Below are positions 28,459-38,550 of a stretch of DNA of 64,000 nucleotides, in pieces. The DNA lies in the NCBI RefSeq assembly GCF_001931685.1, contig NZ_MOOY01000008.1:269582-333581 (forward strand), in the 5' to 3' direction. This DNA is from Pararhizobium arenae. GTDB taxonomy: Bacteria > Pseudomonadota > Alphaproteobacteria > Rhizobiales > Rhizobiaceae. A program made the translations under genes and the position numbers. The notes beneath the pieces are model-generated. The model was not told the DNA's origin, ran no database searches, and worked only from the letters and a program-made list of their open reading frames with translations. Positions within the stretch are counted from its first letter, which is position 1, and every line of letters starts with the position of its first letter.

Positions 28459-29553
28459 ATGTCGCGTAAGATTGTTTCAGCTTTTGCTGCGCTGATCCTT
28501 GCCGGGTCGGCATCCATTGCCAGCGCGCAGGAGCGCGTCGTCAACGTTTTCAACTGGTCCGATTATATCGACGCCAGCATTCTCGAAGATTTCACCAAGG
28601 AAACCGGCATCAAGGTCGTCTATGACGTCTTCGATTCCAACGAAATTCTTGAAACCAAGCTGCTGGCCGGCGGCTCGGGTTACGACGTCGTCGTTCCGAC
28701 GGCGACCTTCCTGCAGCGCCAGATCGCGGCCGGCGTGTTCCAGAAGCTCGACAAGACGAAGCTGCCGAACATCACAAATATGTGGGACGAGATCACCAAC
28801 CGCATCGCCACCTACGATCCCGGCAACGAATATGCCGTGGACTACATGTGGGGCACGACCGGCATCGGCTATAACGTCGAAAAGGTGAAGGCGATCCTCG
28901 GTACGGATGAAAAGCCGACCTGGGATGTGCTGTTCAATCCCGACGTCGCCGCCAAGTTCAAGGATTGCGGCATCCACATCCTCGACTCCCCGACCGATGT
29001 GGTGCCGTCCGTTCTGCTCTATCTCGGCCTGAACCCGGACAGCCACGCGCCTGAGGATCTGGCCAAGGTTGAAGAGGCGCTTCTCAAGGTTCGCCCGTTT
29101 GTGCGCAAGTTCCACTCCTCCGAGTATATCAACGCACTCGCCAACGGCGATATCTGCCTGGCCATCGGCTATTCGGGCGACGTCTTCCAGGCGCGTGACC
29201 GTGCTGCCGAAGCGGATGCCGGCGTGAAGGTCGATTTCTCGATCCCGCCGACAGGCGCCCAGATGTGGTTCGACGTGATGGCGATCCCCGCGGATGCGCC
29301 GCACCCCGAGGAAGCGCACGCCTTCATTAACTACATGATGAAGCCGGAAGTCATCGCAAAGGCCAGCGATTATGTCTTTTACGCCAATGGCAACAAGGCA
29401 TCGCAGCAGTTCATCAGCAAGGACGTGATCGGCGACACCGCGATCTATCCGCCGGAAGACGTCATGAAGAAGCTCTTCACCACCACGCCCTTCGACGCCA
29501 AGGAACAGCGGGTGCTGACGCGGATGTGGACCAAGGTCGCCACCGGCCAGTAA
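28459..29553 (+). CDS. potF: Putrescine/polyamine ABC transporter substrate-binding protein
   Basis: 364-residue periplasmic polyamine-binding protein. The frame is open further upstream, but ATG 28459 follows CAAGGGG and gives a signal peptide (MSRKIVSAFAALILAGSASIASA, cleaved before QERVV). The mature start VVNVFNWSDYIDASILEDFTKETGIKVVYDVFDSNE is typical of PotD/PotF, whose aspartate and tryptophan residues hold the diamine. It leads the potF-G-H-I operon. A hairpin follows directly after the stop. Putrescine is the likely ligand by overall similarity to PotF; spermidine cannot be excluded. Confidence 0.92.
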   Translation: MSRKIVSAFAALILAGSASIASAQERVVNVFNWSDYIDASILEDFTKETGIKVVYDVFDSNEILETKLLAGGSGYDVVVPTATFLQRQIAAGVFQKLDKTKLPNITNMWDEITNRIATYDPGNEYAVDYMWGTTGIGYNVEKVKAILGTDEKPTWDVLFNPDVAAKFKDCGIHILDSPTDVVPSVLLYLGLNPDSHAPEDLAKVEEALLKVRPFVRKFHSSEYINALANGDICLAIGYSGDVFQARDRAAEADAGVKVDFSIPPTGAQMWFDVMAIPADAPHPEEAHAFINYMMKPEVIAKASDYVFYANGNKASQQFISKDVIGDTAIYPPEDVMKKLFTTTPFDAKEQRVLTRMWTKVATGQ

Positions 29554-29568
29554 TCCAAACACCAAAGA

Positions 29569-29599
29569 AACTGCCCGGACCTCAAATCCGGGCAGTTTT
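29569..29599 (+). terminator. Hairpin between potF and potG (partial terminator)
   Basis: AACTGCCCGGA (29569-29579) pairs with TCCGGGCAGTT (29587-29597) with a seven-base loop, followed by a short TT. It lies 15 bases after the potF stop inside the operon and would favour potF expression. Confidence 0.75.
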
Positions 29600-29645
29600 A
29601 TAAGGGCCATAGGCCCCGCATAAAGATCACATCATTCGGGGATAG

Positions 29646-30791
29646 ATGATGAAGTCACTCGGCAGTATCCGGCGTTCCTTTGCTCCTTGGACCGATCCGA
29701 CGTCCAAGCCATTCATTTCCTTTAAAAATGTTACGAAGAAGTTCGGTGATTTCGTCGCCGTCGATGACCTTTCGCTCAACATCTATACCCGTGAGTTTTT
29801 CGCTCTTCTGGGCGCGTCCGGCTGCGGAAAATCGACGCTGCTGCGCATGCTCGCCGGCTTCGAGCAGCCGACCTCTGGCGAAATCATTCTGGACGGCCAG
29901 AGCCTTGCCGGCATCCCGCCCTACAAGCGGCCCGTCAACATGATGTTCCAGTCCTATGCGCTCTTTCCGCATATGTCCGTTGAGACCAACATCGCCTTCG
30001 GCCTGAAGCAGGACGGCATGCCGAAGCCGCAGATCGCCGAGCGCGTCGATCAGATGCTGAAGCTGGTGAAGCTTGAGAAGTTTGCCAAGCGCAAGCCGCA
30101 TCAGCTTTCCGGCGGCCAGCGCCAGCGCGTGGCGCTTGCCCGCTCGCTCGCCAAGCGGCCGAAGGTCCTGTTGCTCGACGAGCCGCTCGGCGCGCTCGAC
30201 AAGAAGCTGCGCGAGGAAACCCAGTTCGAACTGATGGACCTGCAACAGGAACTCGGCCTCACCTTCGTCATCGTCACCCACGATCAGGAAGAAGCGATGA
30301 CCATGGCAGACCGCATCGCGCTGATGGCGCATGGCAAGGTCATCCAGGTCTCGACCCCGGCCGAAATCTACGAGGCTCCGAACTCGCGCTTCGTGGCGGA
30401 TTTCATCGGTGACGTGAATATCTTCGATGGCACAGTTTCGTCGAGCGAGGATGGCAAGCTACAGATCGAGACCGAGTCCGGTTTTCCCATCCGTGTCGCA
30501 GCGACAGATGCACCTGCAGTTGGCGCCAAGGCCGGGTTTGCGGTTCGCCCTGAAAAGATCAAGGTCAGCCGCGAAGAGCCGGTTTCGTTCGGAACCAACG
30601 CCATGCGCGGCGAGATCTGGGATATCGGCTATCTCGGCGACATGACTGTGTTCCATGTCCGGCTGCCCGATGGCAAGGTCGTCAAGGCGTCATCGCTCAA
30701 TGCGGTGCGTGCCGTCGAGGACCCGTTGGGCTACGAGCAGGAAGTCTGGATATCCTTCGCCGAGGATGCCGGCGTCGTGCTGAAGGATTGA
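29646..30791 (+). CDS. potG: Polyamine ABC transporter ATPase
   Basis: 381-residue ATPase of the PotA/PotG group. Walker A is GASGCGKST (about residues 57-65), the signature is LSGGQRQR, and Walker B continues as LLDEPLGALDKKLREE. The switch is VTHDQEEAMTMADR. A C-terminal TOBE domain begins around residue 300. A double ATG at 29646 and 29649 leaves the start uncertain by one residue; the second has the better spacing to GGGGA. It is followed four bases later by potH. Confidence 0.93.
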   Translation: MMKSLGSIRRSFAPWTDPTSKPFISFKNVTKKFGDFVAVDDLSLNIYTREFFALLGASGCGKSTLLRMLAGFEQPTSGEIILDGQSLAGIPPYKRPVNMMFQSYALFPHMSVETNIAFGLKQDGMPKPQIAERVDQMLKLVKLEKFAKRKPHQLSGGQRQRVALARSLAKRPKVLLLDEPLGALDKKLREETQFELMDLQQELGLTFVIVTHDQEEAMTMADRIALMAHGKVIQVSTPAEIYEAPNSRFVADFIGDVNIFDGTVSSSEDGKLQIETESGFPIRVAATDAPAVGAKAGFAVRPEKIKVSREEPVSFGTNAMRGEIWDIGYLGDMTVFHVRLPDGKVVKASSLNAVRAVEDPLGYEQEVWISFAEDAGVVLKD

Positions 30792-30795
30792 GCCC

Positions 30796-31707
30796 ATGAG
30801 CAGGATCGGTTCGGCCATCTTCAACCGCCTCGTGATCATCATCCCTTACGCCTGGCTGCTGTTCTTCTTCCTCATTCCCTTCGTCATCGTGTTGCGCATC
30901 TCGCTGTCCACGACGGCCGTGGCGATGCCGCCCTACACGCCGGTCTTCGATCTCGCCGAGGGAATCTCCGGCATCATCGCGGGCGTGAAGGAGTTCTCCT
31001 TCGACAATTACATCTGGCTGACGGAAGACGCGCTCTACGCCAAGGCCTATATGTCGAGCGTCATCATCGCGTTCATCTCGACGATCCTGACGCTGCTGAT
31101 CGCCTATCCTATCGCCTATGGCATGGCGCGGGCGCCAAGCGGCATTCGCCCGACGCTGCTGATGCTCGTGATACTGCCCTTCTGGACGAGCTTTCTGATC
31201 CGCGTCTACGCCTGGATCGCGATCCTGAAACCGGAAGGTCTGCTCAACCAGTTCCTCATGTCGATCGGCGTCATCAGTGAACCGCTGATCATCCTCAACA
31301 CCAATTGGGCGATCTATATCGGTATCGTCTATTCCTATCTGCCCTTCATGGTGCTGCCGCTCTATTCGGCGCTGGAAAAGATGGATCACAGCCTGACGGA
31401 AGCGGCACTTGACCTCGGCTGCACGCCGATCTCGGCCTTCTGGCGCGTCACGTTCCCGCTTTCCATTCCGGGCGTGGTCGCCGGCTGCCTGCTGGTCTTC
31501 ATTCCTGCCGTTGGCGAATTCGTCATCCCCGACCTGCTCGGCGGTTCGGAAACACTGATGATCGGCAAGACCCTGTGGAACGAATTCAACGCCAACCGCG
31601 ACTGGCCGGTCTCTGCCGCCGTGGCAACGATCCTGCTGCTCATTCTGGTGGTGCCGATCATGTTCTTCCAGCATGCCCAGACCAAGGCTGACGGGGAGGG
31701 CCGCTGA
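30796..31707 (+). CDS. potH: Polyamine ABC transporter permease PotH
   Basis: 303-residue inner-membrane permease with about six hydrophobic segments. The EAA loop reads EAALDLGCTPISAFWRVTFPLSIPGV near residue 200. It pairs with PotI to form the channel. Its TGA stop overlaps the ATG of potI by one base (TGATG), which indicates translational coupling. Confidence 0.92.
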   Translation: MSRIGSAIFNRLVIIIPYAWLLFFFLIPFVIVLRISLSTTAVAMPPYTPVFDLAEGISGIIAGVKEFSFDNYIWLTEDALYAKAYMSSVIIAFISTILTLLIAYPIAYGMARAPSGIRPTLLMLVILPFWTSFLIRVYAWIAILKPEGLLNQFLMSIGVISEPLIILNTNWAIYIGIVYSYLPFMVLPLYSALEKMDHSLTEAALDLGCTPISAFWRVTFPLSIPGVVAGCLLVFIPAVGEFVIPDLLGGSETLMIGKTLWNEFNANRDWPVSAAVATILLLILVVPIMFFQHAQTKADGEGR

Positions 31708-32522
31708 TGTCGACCTGGTCCCGTTTCAACATCGTTTCGATCATCGTCGGCTTTGCCTTCCTTTACCTGCCGATCGTGCTGCTCGTGATCTTCTCGTTCA
31801 ACGAATCGAAGCTGGTCACGGTCTGGGCGGGCTTTTCGACGCGCTGGTATGTGCAGCTTTTCCAGAATCAGGCGCTCTTGGATGCTGCCTGGGTGACGAT
31901 CCGCGTGGCGCTGATCTCTGCGACGGTCGCTACCGTGCTTGGCACGTTCGCGGCGCTTGCCATGACGCGCTACACGCGCTTCCGCGGCCGCATGCTGTTT
32001 TCCGGCATGATCTATGCGCCGCTGGTCATGCCGGAAGTCATCACCGGTCTCTCCATGCTGCTGCTCTTCGTCGCCATCGGCTTTGATCGCGGCTTCTGGA
32101 CGCTGACGCTCGCCCACATCACGTTTACGATGTGCTTCGTCGCCGTCGTCGTGCAGTCGCGACTTCTGTCCTTCGATCGCTCGATCGAGGAGGCGGCCAT
32201 GGATCTCGGGGCAACGCCGGTCTCCACCTTCCTGCAGGTCACGCTTCCGGTCATCGCGCCGGCCGTCTTCTCCGGCTGGGTGCTGGCGCTGACGCTGTCG
32301 CTCGACGACCTCGTGATCTCAAGCTTCACGTCGGGTCCGGGTGCCACCACACTGCCGATGAAGATTTACAGCCAGGTGCGCCTCGGCGTGACGCCTGAGA
32401 TCAATGCGATCTGCACGATCCTGATCGGCATCGTCGCGGTCGGCGTGCTGATTGCTTCGGTCGTCTCTCGCCGCCGCGAAGCCCAGCGCGTTGCAGACGA
32501 GCGGGCAGCCTTCGCCCAGTAG
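31707..32522 (+). CDS. potI: Polyamine ABC transporter permease PotI
   Basis: 271-residue permease, second channel subunit of the polyamine importer. The EAA loop is EAAMDLGATPVSTFLQVTLPVIAPAV near residue 160, and there are six predicted membrane segments starting with SIIVGFAFLYLPIVLLVIFSF. It is the last gene of the operon. Its stop lies three bases from the stop of the convergent AsmA-like gene, and no terminator is visible between them. Confidence 0.92.
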   Translation: MSTWSRFNIVSIIVGFAFLYLPIVLLVIFSFNESKLVTVWAGFSTRWYVQLFQNQALLDAAWVTIRVALISATVATVLGTFAALAMTRYTRFRGRMLFSGMIYAPLVMPEVITGLSMLLLFVAIGFDRGFWTLTLAHITFTMCFVAVVVQSRLLSFDRSIEEAAMDLGATPVSTFLQVTLPVIAPAVFSGWVLALTLSLDDLVISSFTSGPGATTLPMKIYSQVRLGVTPEINAICTILIGIVAVGVLIASVVSRRREAQRVADERAAFAQ

Positions 32523-32525
32523 GGG

Positions 32526-34355
32526 TTACGGTTGAGCCGGCAGGGCCGAAAGCGGAGAGATCACCGCATTCGGCCACGACCCGCCCGCGAAGAAGCGGAC
32601 GGCCGGAGCCGAGTTGTCGTTTGCCGTCAGCGATCCCGCCAATGCCAGGCCGTTGCTGTGGAAGGGGATGACGCCGGTCAGGACCAGCGTATTCTCTTCG
32701 CCACGGATCTCCGCCTTTTCCAGTGTTGCAACGCCGTCCTTGAGCATGGCCTCGATCTCGGATGATTGCGTTGGAAACGCGCCGTCGGAAGCTGCCGCGG
32801 AATCGAAGAAGCGCCCTTGGGCGATGAGGCTCCGGAAGGTGTCGATATCGAAGCGTGTCAGTGTCCCGCGTCCGCCTCTGAAACGGATATCGCCTGCAAA
32901 GTCATTGATCGTGGCGGCATTCAGAGGGGTGGCGGTCGCAAGATCCAGGCTCAATGTGCCTTCGCCCCGCAGTGTCGGGCCATCGATCCCGAGATTTTGC
33001 ACCAGAGCGCCGAAGTCCGGGTTCTTCAGCGAAACCTGCATTTCCGCACCCTTGGTTCCACCGTCGACCATGCTGATGCGGCCATTCAAAGACCCGCCGG
33101 CAAAACCGCTGTCGCCGATGTCGATGGAGGTTCGCTCGCCACTGCTCATGATGCCCGCTGCCAGATCGGTCAGGACGATCTGGCCATAGCTCGCGGTCTG
33201 GGCGGAAAGCCGCAGATCGACGTCGAGCCTTTCCAGCAGCGCAATGCCCTGCTGCGATGCGTCGTCCTTGCTCAGCAGGAAGGGAGAGAAAGCGGCGAAG
33301 GTTTCCGCCTGCAGCTTGTCGAATGCAAGGCTGCCGTTGAGCTTGTGGCTCTCGCCGGGACGACGCGCGAGATCCATCAGGCCGGTGGCATTGGTGCCGT
33401 CCATGGTCAGCGTGAGGTCATCCATCTTAAGCTCGTTGGCCGTCGTGCTGATCGTCGTTTCGAGAGCCAATGAGGATGTCTGCACGGCGGACCCTGCATC
33501 CCTTCCGAACCAGCGAGCAAGGCCGGAGAGCGACGGCACGCTCAATTGCAGGCCGCCGTTGACACCCGGATACCGTCCGCCTGCGCCTGTACCATCGAAA
33601 GCAATCTGCAGAGGTCCCGAGCCGATTGCGGCACTCAGGCGGCTGTCTCGCCCGGCAAGAAAGGCCATCGGCGCATCGACGGAGAGGTTCAGGTCGACTG
33701 GCTCGCCCCCGACGATGGCGCCGAGATTGGCGTTCAGGCGCGCTTCCGGGCTGCGCCATGCGATCGCGCCGATAATCCTGTCGAGCCGGCCGGAGTAGCC
33801 GGTCTGCGCATCCTCGAAATCGATGGAGCCGTTCTCGATGACGATATCACCGATAGGTTCTCCGCGCGGTGTTGCTGAGCCTGCGCGTGATTGTTCCATG
33901 ATGGCCGCGCTCATCCATAGGGGAGTGGGCCAGTTCGACCGCCCTTCTGCATCGCGCCGGACGGTCAGCACGGGTTCCAGTAGGTGGAAGTCGTAGAACA
34001 CCGGGGTTCCGCTCAAGGCGGCGAGCAGATCGAAATCCGCAGTGATCGCTTTTGCCGTGGCAAAGGGGGCGGTTGTTTCTTCTGTTTCAAAACGGATGTC
34101 GGACAGCGTCAGCGCCGGACCTGGCCAGAAACTGATGGAGGCGCTGCCGACGATAGTTGCGCGTGCGCCCGTCCAACGCGAGAGCGCCGCCTCCATGTTG
34201 TCCTTGATGAGCGGGGTCGAAATAAAGAGCGGCAGGGCGATCTTGACGAACAGCAGGAAGAGCACGAGACCTGCGGTCGTCCAGCGCAGAAACGGTGAAC
34301 GCAGCAGGCGCACCCATCCGTCGCGCTTTGCTAAAGATCGAAGGGATGCCGGCAT
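32526..34355 (-). CDS. AsmA-family protein
   Basis: 609-residue protein with an N-terminal membrane anchor (RWTTAGLVLFLLFVKIALPLFI, about residues 24-45) and a large, beta-rich periplasmic region. The N-terminal part (TARATIVGSASISFWPGPALTLSDIRF-like pattern) is typical of AsmA proteins, and the C-terminal part has GEGTLSLDLATATPLNAATI, as in AsmA_2 domains. AsmA-like proteins are thought to move phospholipids between inner and outer membranes. Here the family assignment is firm, the function inferred. It is divergent from the acetoacetyl-CoA synthetase gene. Confidence 0.85.
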   Translation of the reverse strand: MPASLRSLAKRDGWVRLLRSPFLRWTTAGLVLFLLFVKIALPLFISTPLIKDNMEAALSRWTGARATIVGSASISFWPGPALTLSDIRFETEETTAPFATAKAITADFDLLAALSGTPVFYDFHLLEPVLTVRRDAEGRSNWPTPLWMSAAIMEQSRAGSATPRGEPIGDIVIENGSIDFEDAQTGYSGRLDRIIGAIAWRSPEARLNANLGAIVGGEPVDLNLSVDAPMAFLAGRDSRLSAAIGSGPLQIAFDGTGAGGRYPGVNGGLQLSVPSLSGLARWFGRDAGSAVQTSSLALETTISTTANELKMDDLTLTMDGTNATGLMDLARRPGESHKLNGSLAFDKLQAETFAAFSPFLLSKDDASQQGIALLERLDVDLRLSAQTASYGQIVLTDLAAGIMSSGERTSIDIGDSGFAGGSLNGRISMVDGGTKGAEMQVSLKNPDFGALVQNLGIDGPTLRGEGTLSLDLATATPLNAATINDFAGDIRFRGGRGTLTRFDIDTFRSLIAQGRFFDSAAASDGAFPTQSSEIEAMLKDGVATLEKAEIRGEENTLVLTGVIPFHSNGLALAGSLTANDNSAPAVRFFAGGSWPNAVISPLSALPAQP

Positions 34356-34527
34356 TTCCGCTCTTGTCGCCTTGGCTTGAGGTTGTCGGTTTCTGATAGG
34401 CCTTCATCCAGAAGAAATCAAATCCGCGGCGATTGTGCGTCGCTTCCAGGCAGATGTCCCGTCGCCTCGCTCTTTATCTTGCGATGCAGCATGTTATAAC
34501 GGCGGCCGGTTGGAGTGGAGGATACGC

Positions 34528-36480
<1,953 letters not shown>

Positions 36481-36710
36481 CGGTTAAAGCGCCGCAGTTT
36501 TGTTAATCTTTTCGGGCCTCGCGTGTTAACCACTTCGCAAAGCTTGCCGAAAAGGGCAAGAAATGACGGATCGTCTGGAAAGGTTTTGTTTACGGTTGGC
36601 AGCGCATTTTGAGTTCAACTTGAGGCTGACCAATGCGGGGTTGGCTTGCGGCTTCTGCCGCCGGACATGATGTCTATTCCCCTCGAGCTTCTGTTTAGCA
36701 TTAAATTTCA

Positions 36711-36736
36711 AAGCAGCCGTTTGGCTGCTTTTTTTT
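36711..36736 (+). terminator. Strong intrinsic terminator 230 bases after aacS
   Basis: AAGCAGCC (36711-36718) pairs with GGCTGCTT (36723-36730) around a GTTT loop, followed by a run of T residues to 36736. It may end a long aacS 3' region or a separate small RNA. The 230 bases before it contain only short non-coding-looking frames and a small hairpin (CTTGCC with GGCAAG near 36543-36559). Confidence 0.8.
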
Positions 36737-36772
36737 GCGCAGGCTCAGCATCTGAAGATGGAAATCGGTGCC

Positions 36773-38467
36773 TTATCGTCCGCGATCGAGTGATCGCGAC
36801 ACCAGGATCACCGGGATCATGCCGGTCAGCACGATGATCATCGCGGCGACCGAGGCATCCTCGACCTTGGCGCGGGATGCCTGCTCGTAGACCAGCGTTG
36901 CCAGAGTATTGAAGTTGAAGGGCCGTAGCATGATCGTTGCGGAAAGCTCCTTCATCGATTCGATAAAGACGAGCAGTGCGGCCGAAAGAACGGCGGGGCG
37001 CATCATCGGGATGAGCACGCTCCAGAGCGTTTGCGTGCCGTTGCGGCCAAGCGTGCGCGCTGCCATGTCAAGGTGTGGGGAAAGTTTTTGGAAGCCCGCT
37101 TCGATCGAGCCCTCCGCCATGGTGAGGAAACGAACCGTGCAGGCATAGATGATCGCAAAACCGGTTCCAGAAAGCAGGAGGCCTGTCGAAATGCCGGCAT
37201 ATTGCCGCAGTATCGCATCCACCCCGTTGTCGAAACCTGCGAGCGGAAAGAGGACGCCGATCGCCAGCACGGTTCCCGGCACGCCATAGCCGATGGAGGA
37301 CAGGCGACCGGCAATCGTGATCAGGCGCGAACGGCTGCTGCGGGCTGCGTAAGCCAGGACAAACCCGAGAACGACGGTGAGGAGGGCGGCCGTGGCCGAA
37401 ACCATGATGCTGTTCAGCAGCGCTTTCAAAAGGCGCGGTTCCAGAAGCTGGTGCAGCCGCTTGAGCGCATAATCTCCCAGAACCAGGAAGGGTACGGCGA
37501 ACCCCAAGAGGATCGGAAGCGTGCAGGCTGCGGTCGCCATCCACTTGCGCCATCCCGTCAGATGCAGGCGCGTGGCGTCGTGCACGGCCGTCGTGGTCTT
37601 CTGGCTGGCGAAACGCTGACGGCGGCGCGCTACGCGCTCCATCACCATCAGGCCGACGACGAACACGAGCATGATGCAGGCAATCTGGGCCGCGCCGGCC
37701 AGGCTGCCGCGATTGAGCCAGGTATCGTAAATCGAGAAGGTCAGCGTCTGCACGCCCAGAAACTCGACGGCGCCGATGTCGTTGAGAGTTTCCATGGCGA
37801 CCAGCGTCAGGCCGACCATGATCGCCGGTCGCGCCATCGGCACCTGGATTTTCAGGAAGACCCGCAGAGGGCTCGCGCCGAGCGTGCGCGCGACATCGGC
37901 TGCGGCGCGCCCCTGCATCAGGAACATGGATCGGCAGGCAAGGTAGATATATGGATAGAGCACGGAACTCAGGATGAGCACCGCGCCTCCAAGGGAGCGG
38001 ATATCGGGGAACCAGTAGTCGCGGCTCGTCGTGAAGCCGAAGAGAAAGCGGATCAGCGACTGGATCGGTCCTGTGAAGGTAAAGAGCTCGCCGAATGCGT
38101 AGGCCGAGAGATAGGCCGGTATGGCGAGCGGCAGAACCAGCGCCGCCGAAAGGATCCGCCGGCCCGGAAAATCGCAGCTTGCCACCAGCCATGCGGTGGT
38201 GATGCCGACAAGGCAGGTCGCCATGCCGGTCATGATGATCAGCAGCATGGTCCGGGCCGTGGCGCGCGGGATGACGTTGGAGATCAGGTGCGGCCAGTCG
38301 GCACCGCCGCCGCTGATCGCCAGCCAGATGATCGCGACGATCGGCACCAGAACGATAGCACAGGCCAGGATCGCCCCGGTCGCCAGCCCCGGATGGCCGC
38401 CGGCCATGCCCCGGGACCTGAATTTGCGCTTGAGGGGATGCGCGCTTGCCGCTGCCGATGTCTGCAC
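36773..38467 (-). CDS. Ferric-iron-type ABC transporter permease (FbpB/SfuB-like), lone subunit
   Basis: 564-residue fused permease with two copies of the channel domain and about 12 membrane segments. Both EAA loops are visible: DVARTLGASPLRVFLKIQVPMARPAI in the first half and LDMAARTLGRNGTQTLWSVLIP in the second. This two-in-one layout is typical of iron (FbpB/SfuB) and thiamine (ThiP) importers. The start is set at GTG 38467, with GGAGA nine bases upstream; the frame is open 23 codons further. No ATPase or binding protein is adjacent. The iron-binding protein gene at 55111 is a possible partner, but that is inference. Confidence 0.82.
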   Translation of the reverse strand: MQTSAAASAHPLKRKFRSRGMAGGHPGLATGAILACAIVLVPIVAIIWLAISGGGADWPHLISNVIPRATARTMLLIIMTGMATCLVGITTAWLVASCDFPGRRILSAALVLPLAIPAYLSAYAFGELFTFTGPIQSLIRFLFGFTTSRDYWFPDIRSLGGAVLILSSVLYPYIYLACRSMFLMQGRAAADVARTLGASPLRVFLKIQVPMARPAIMVGLTLVAMETLNDIGAVEFLGVQTLTFSIYDTWLNRGSLAGAAQIACIMLVFVVGLMVMERVARRRQRFASQKTTTAVHDATRLHLTGWRKWMATAACTLPILLGFAVPFLVLGDYALKRLHQLLEPRLLKALLNSIMVSATAALLTVVLGFVLAYAARSSRSRLITIAGRLSSIGYGVPGTVLAIGVLFPLAGFDNGVDAILRQYAGISTGLLLSGTGFAIIYACTVRFLTMAEGSIEAGFQKLSPHLDMAARTLGRNGTQTLWSVLIPMMRPAVLSAALLVFIESMKELSATIMLRPFNFNTLATLVYEQASRAKVEDASVAAMIIVLTGMIPVILVSRSLDRGR

Positions 38468-38550
38468 TGCGCGTCTTCTCCGGCGCCAAGCGTTTCCAGA
38501 TAGAAGCGCTCTAGTCCTAAAGAGAGGGAAAGGCAACGCTACCTGCGGTG

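Noticed and set aside
38468..38536. Upstream start of the iron-type permease at 38536
   Set aside because: The first 23 codons are Arg-rich and lack a ribosome site; GTG 38467 has GGAGA at good distance.
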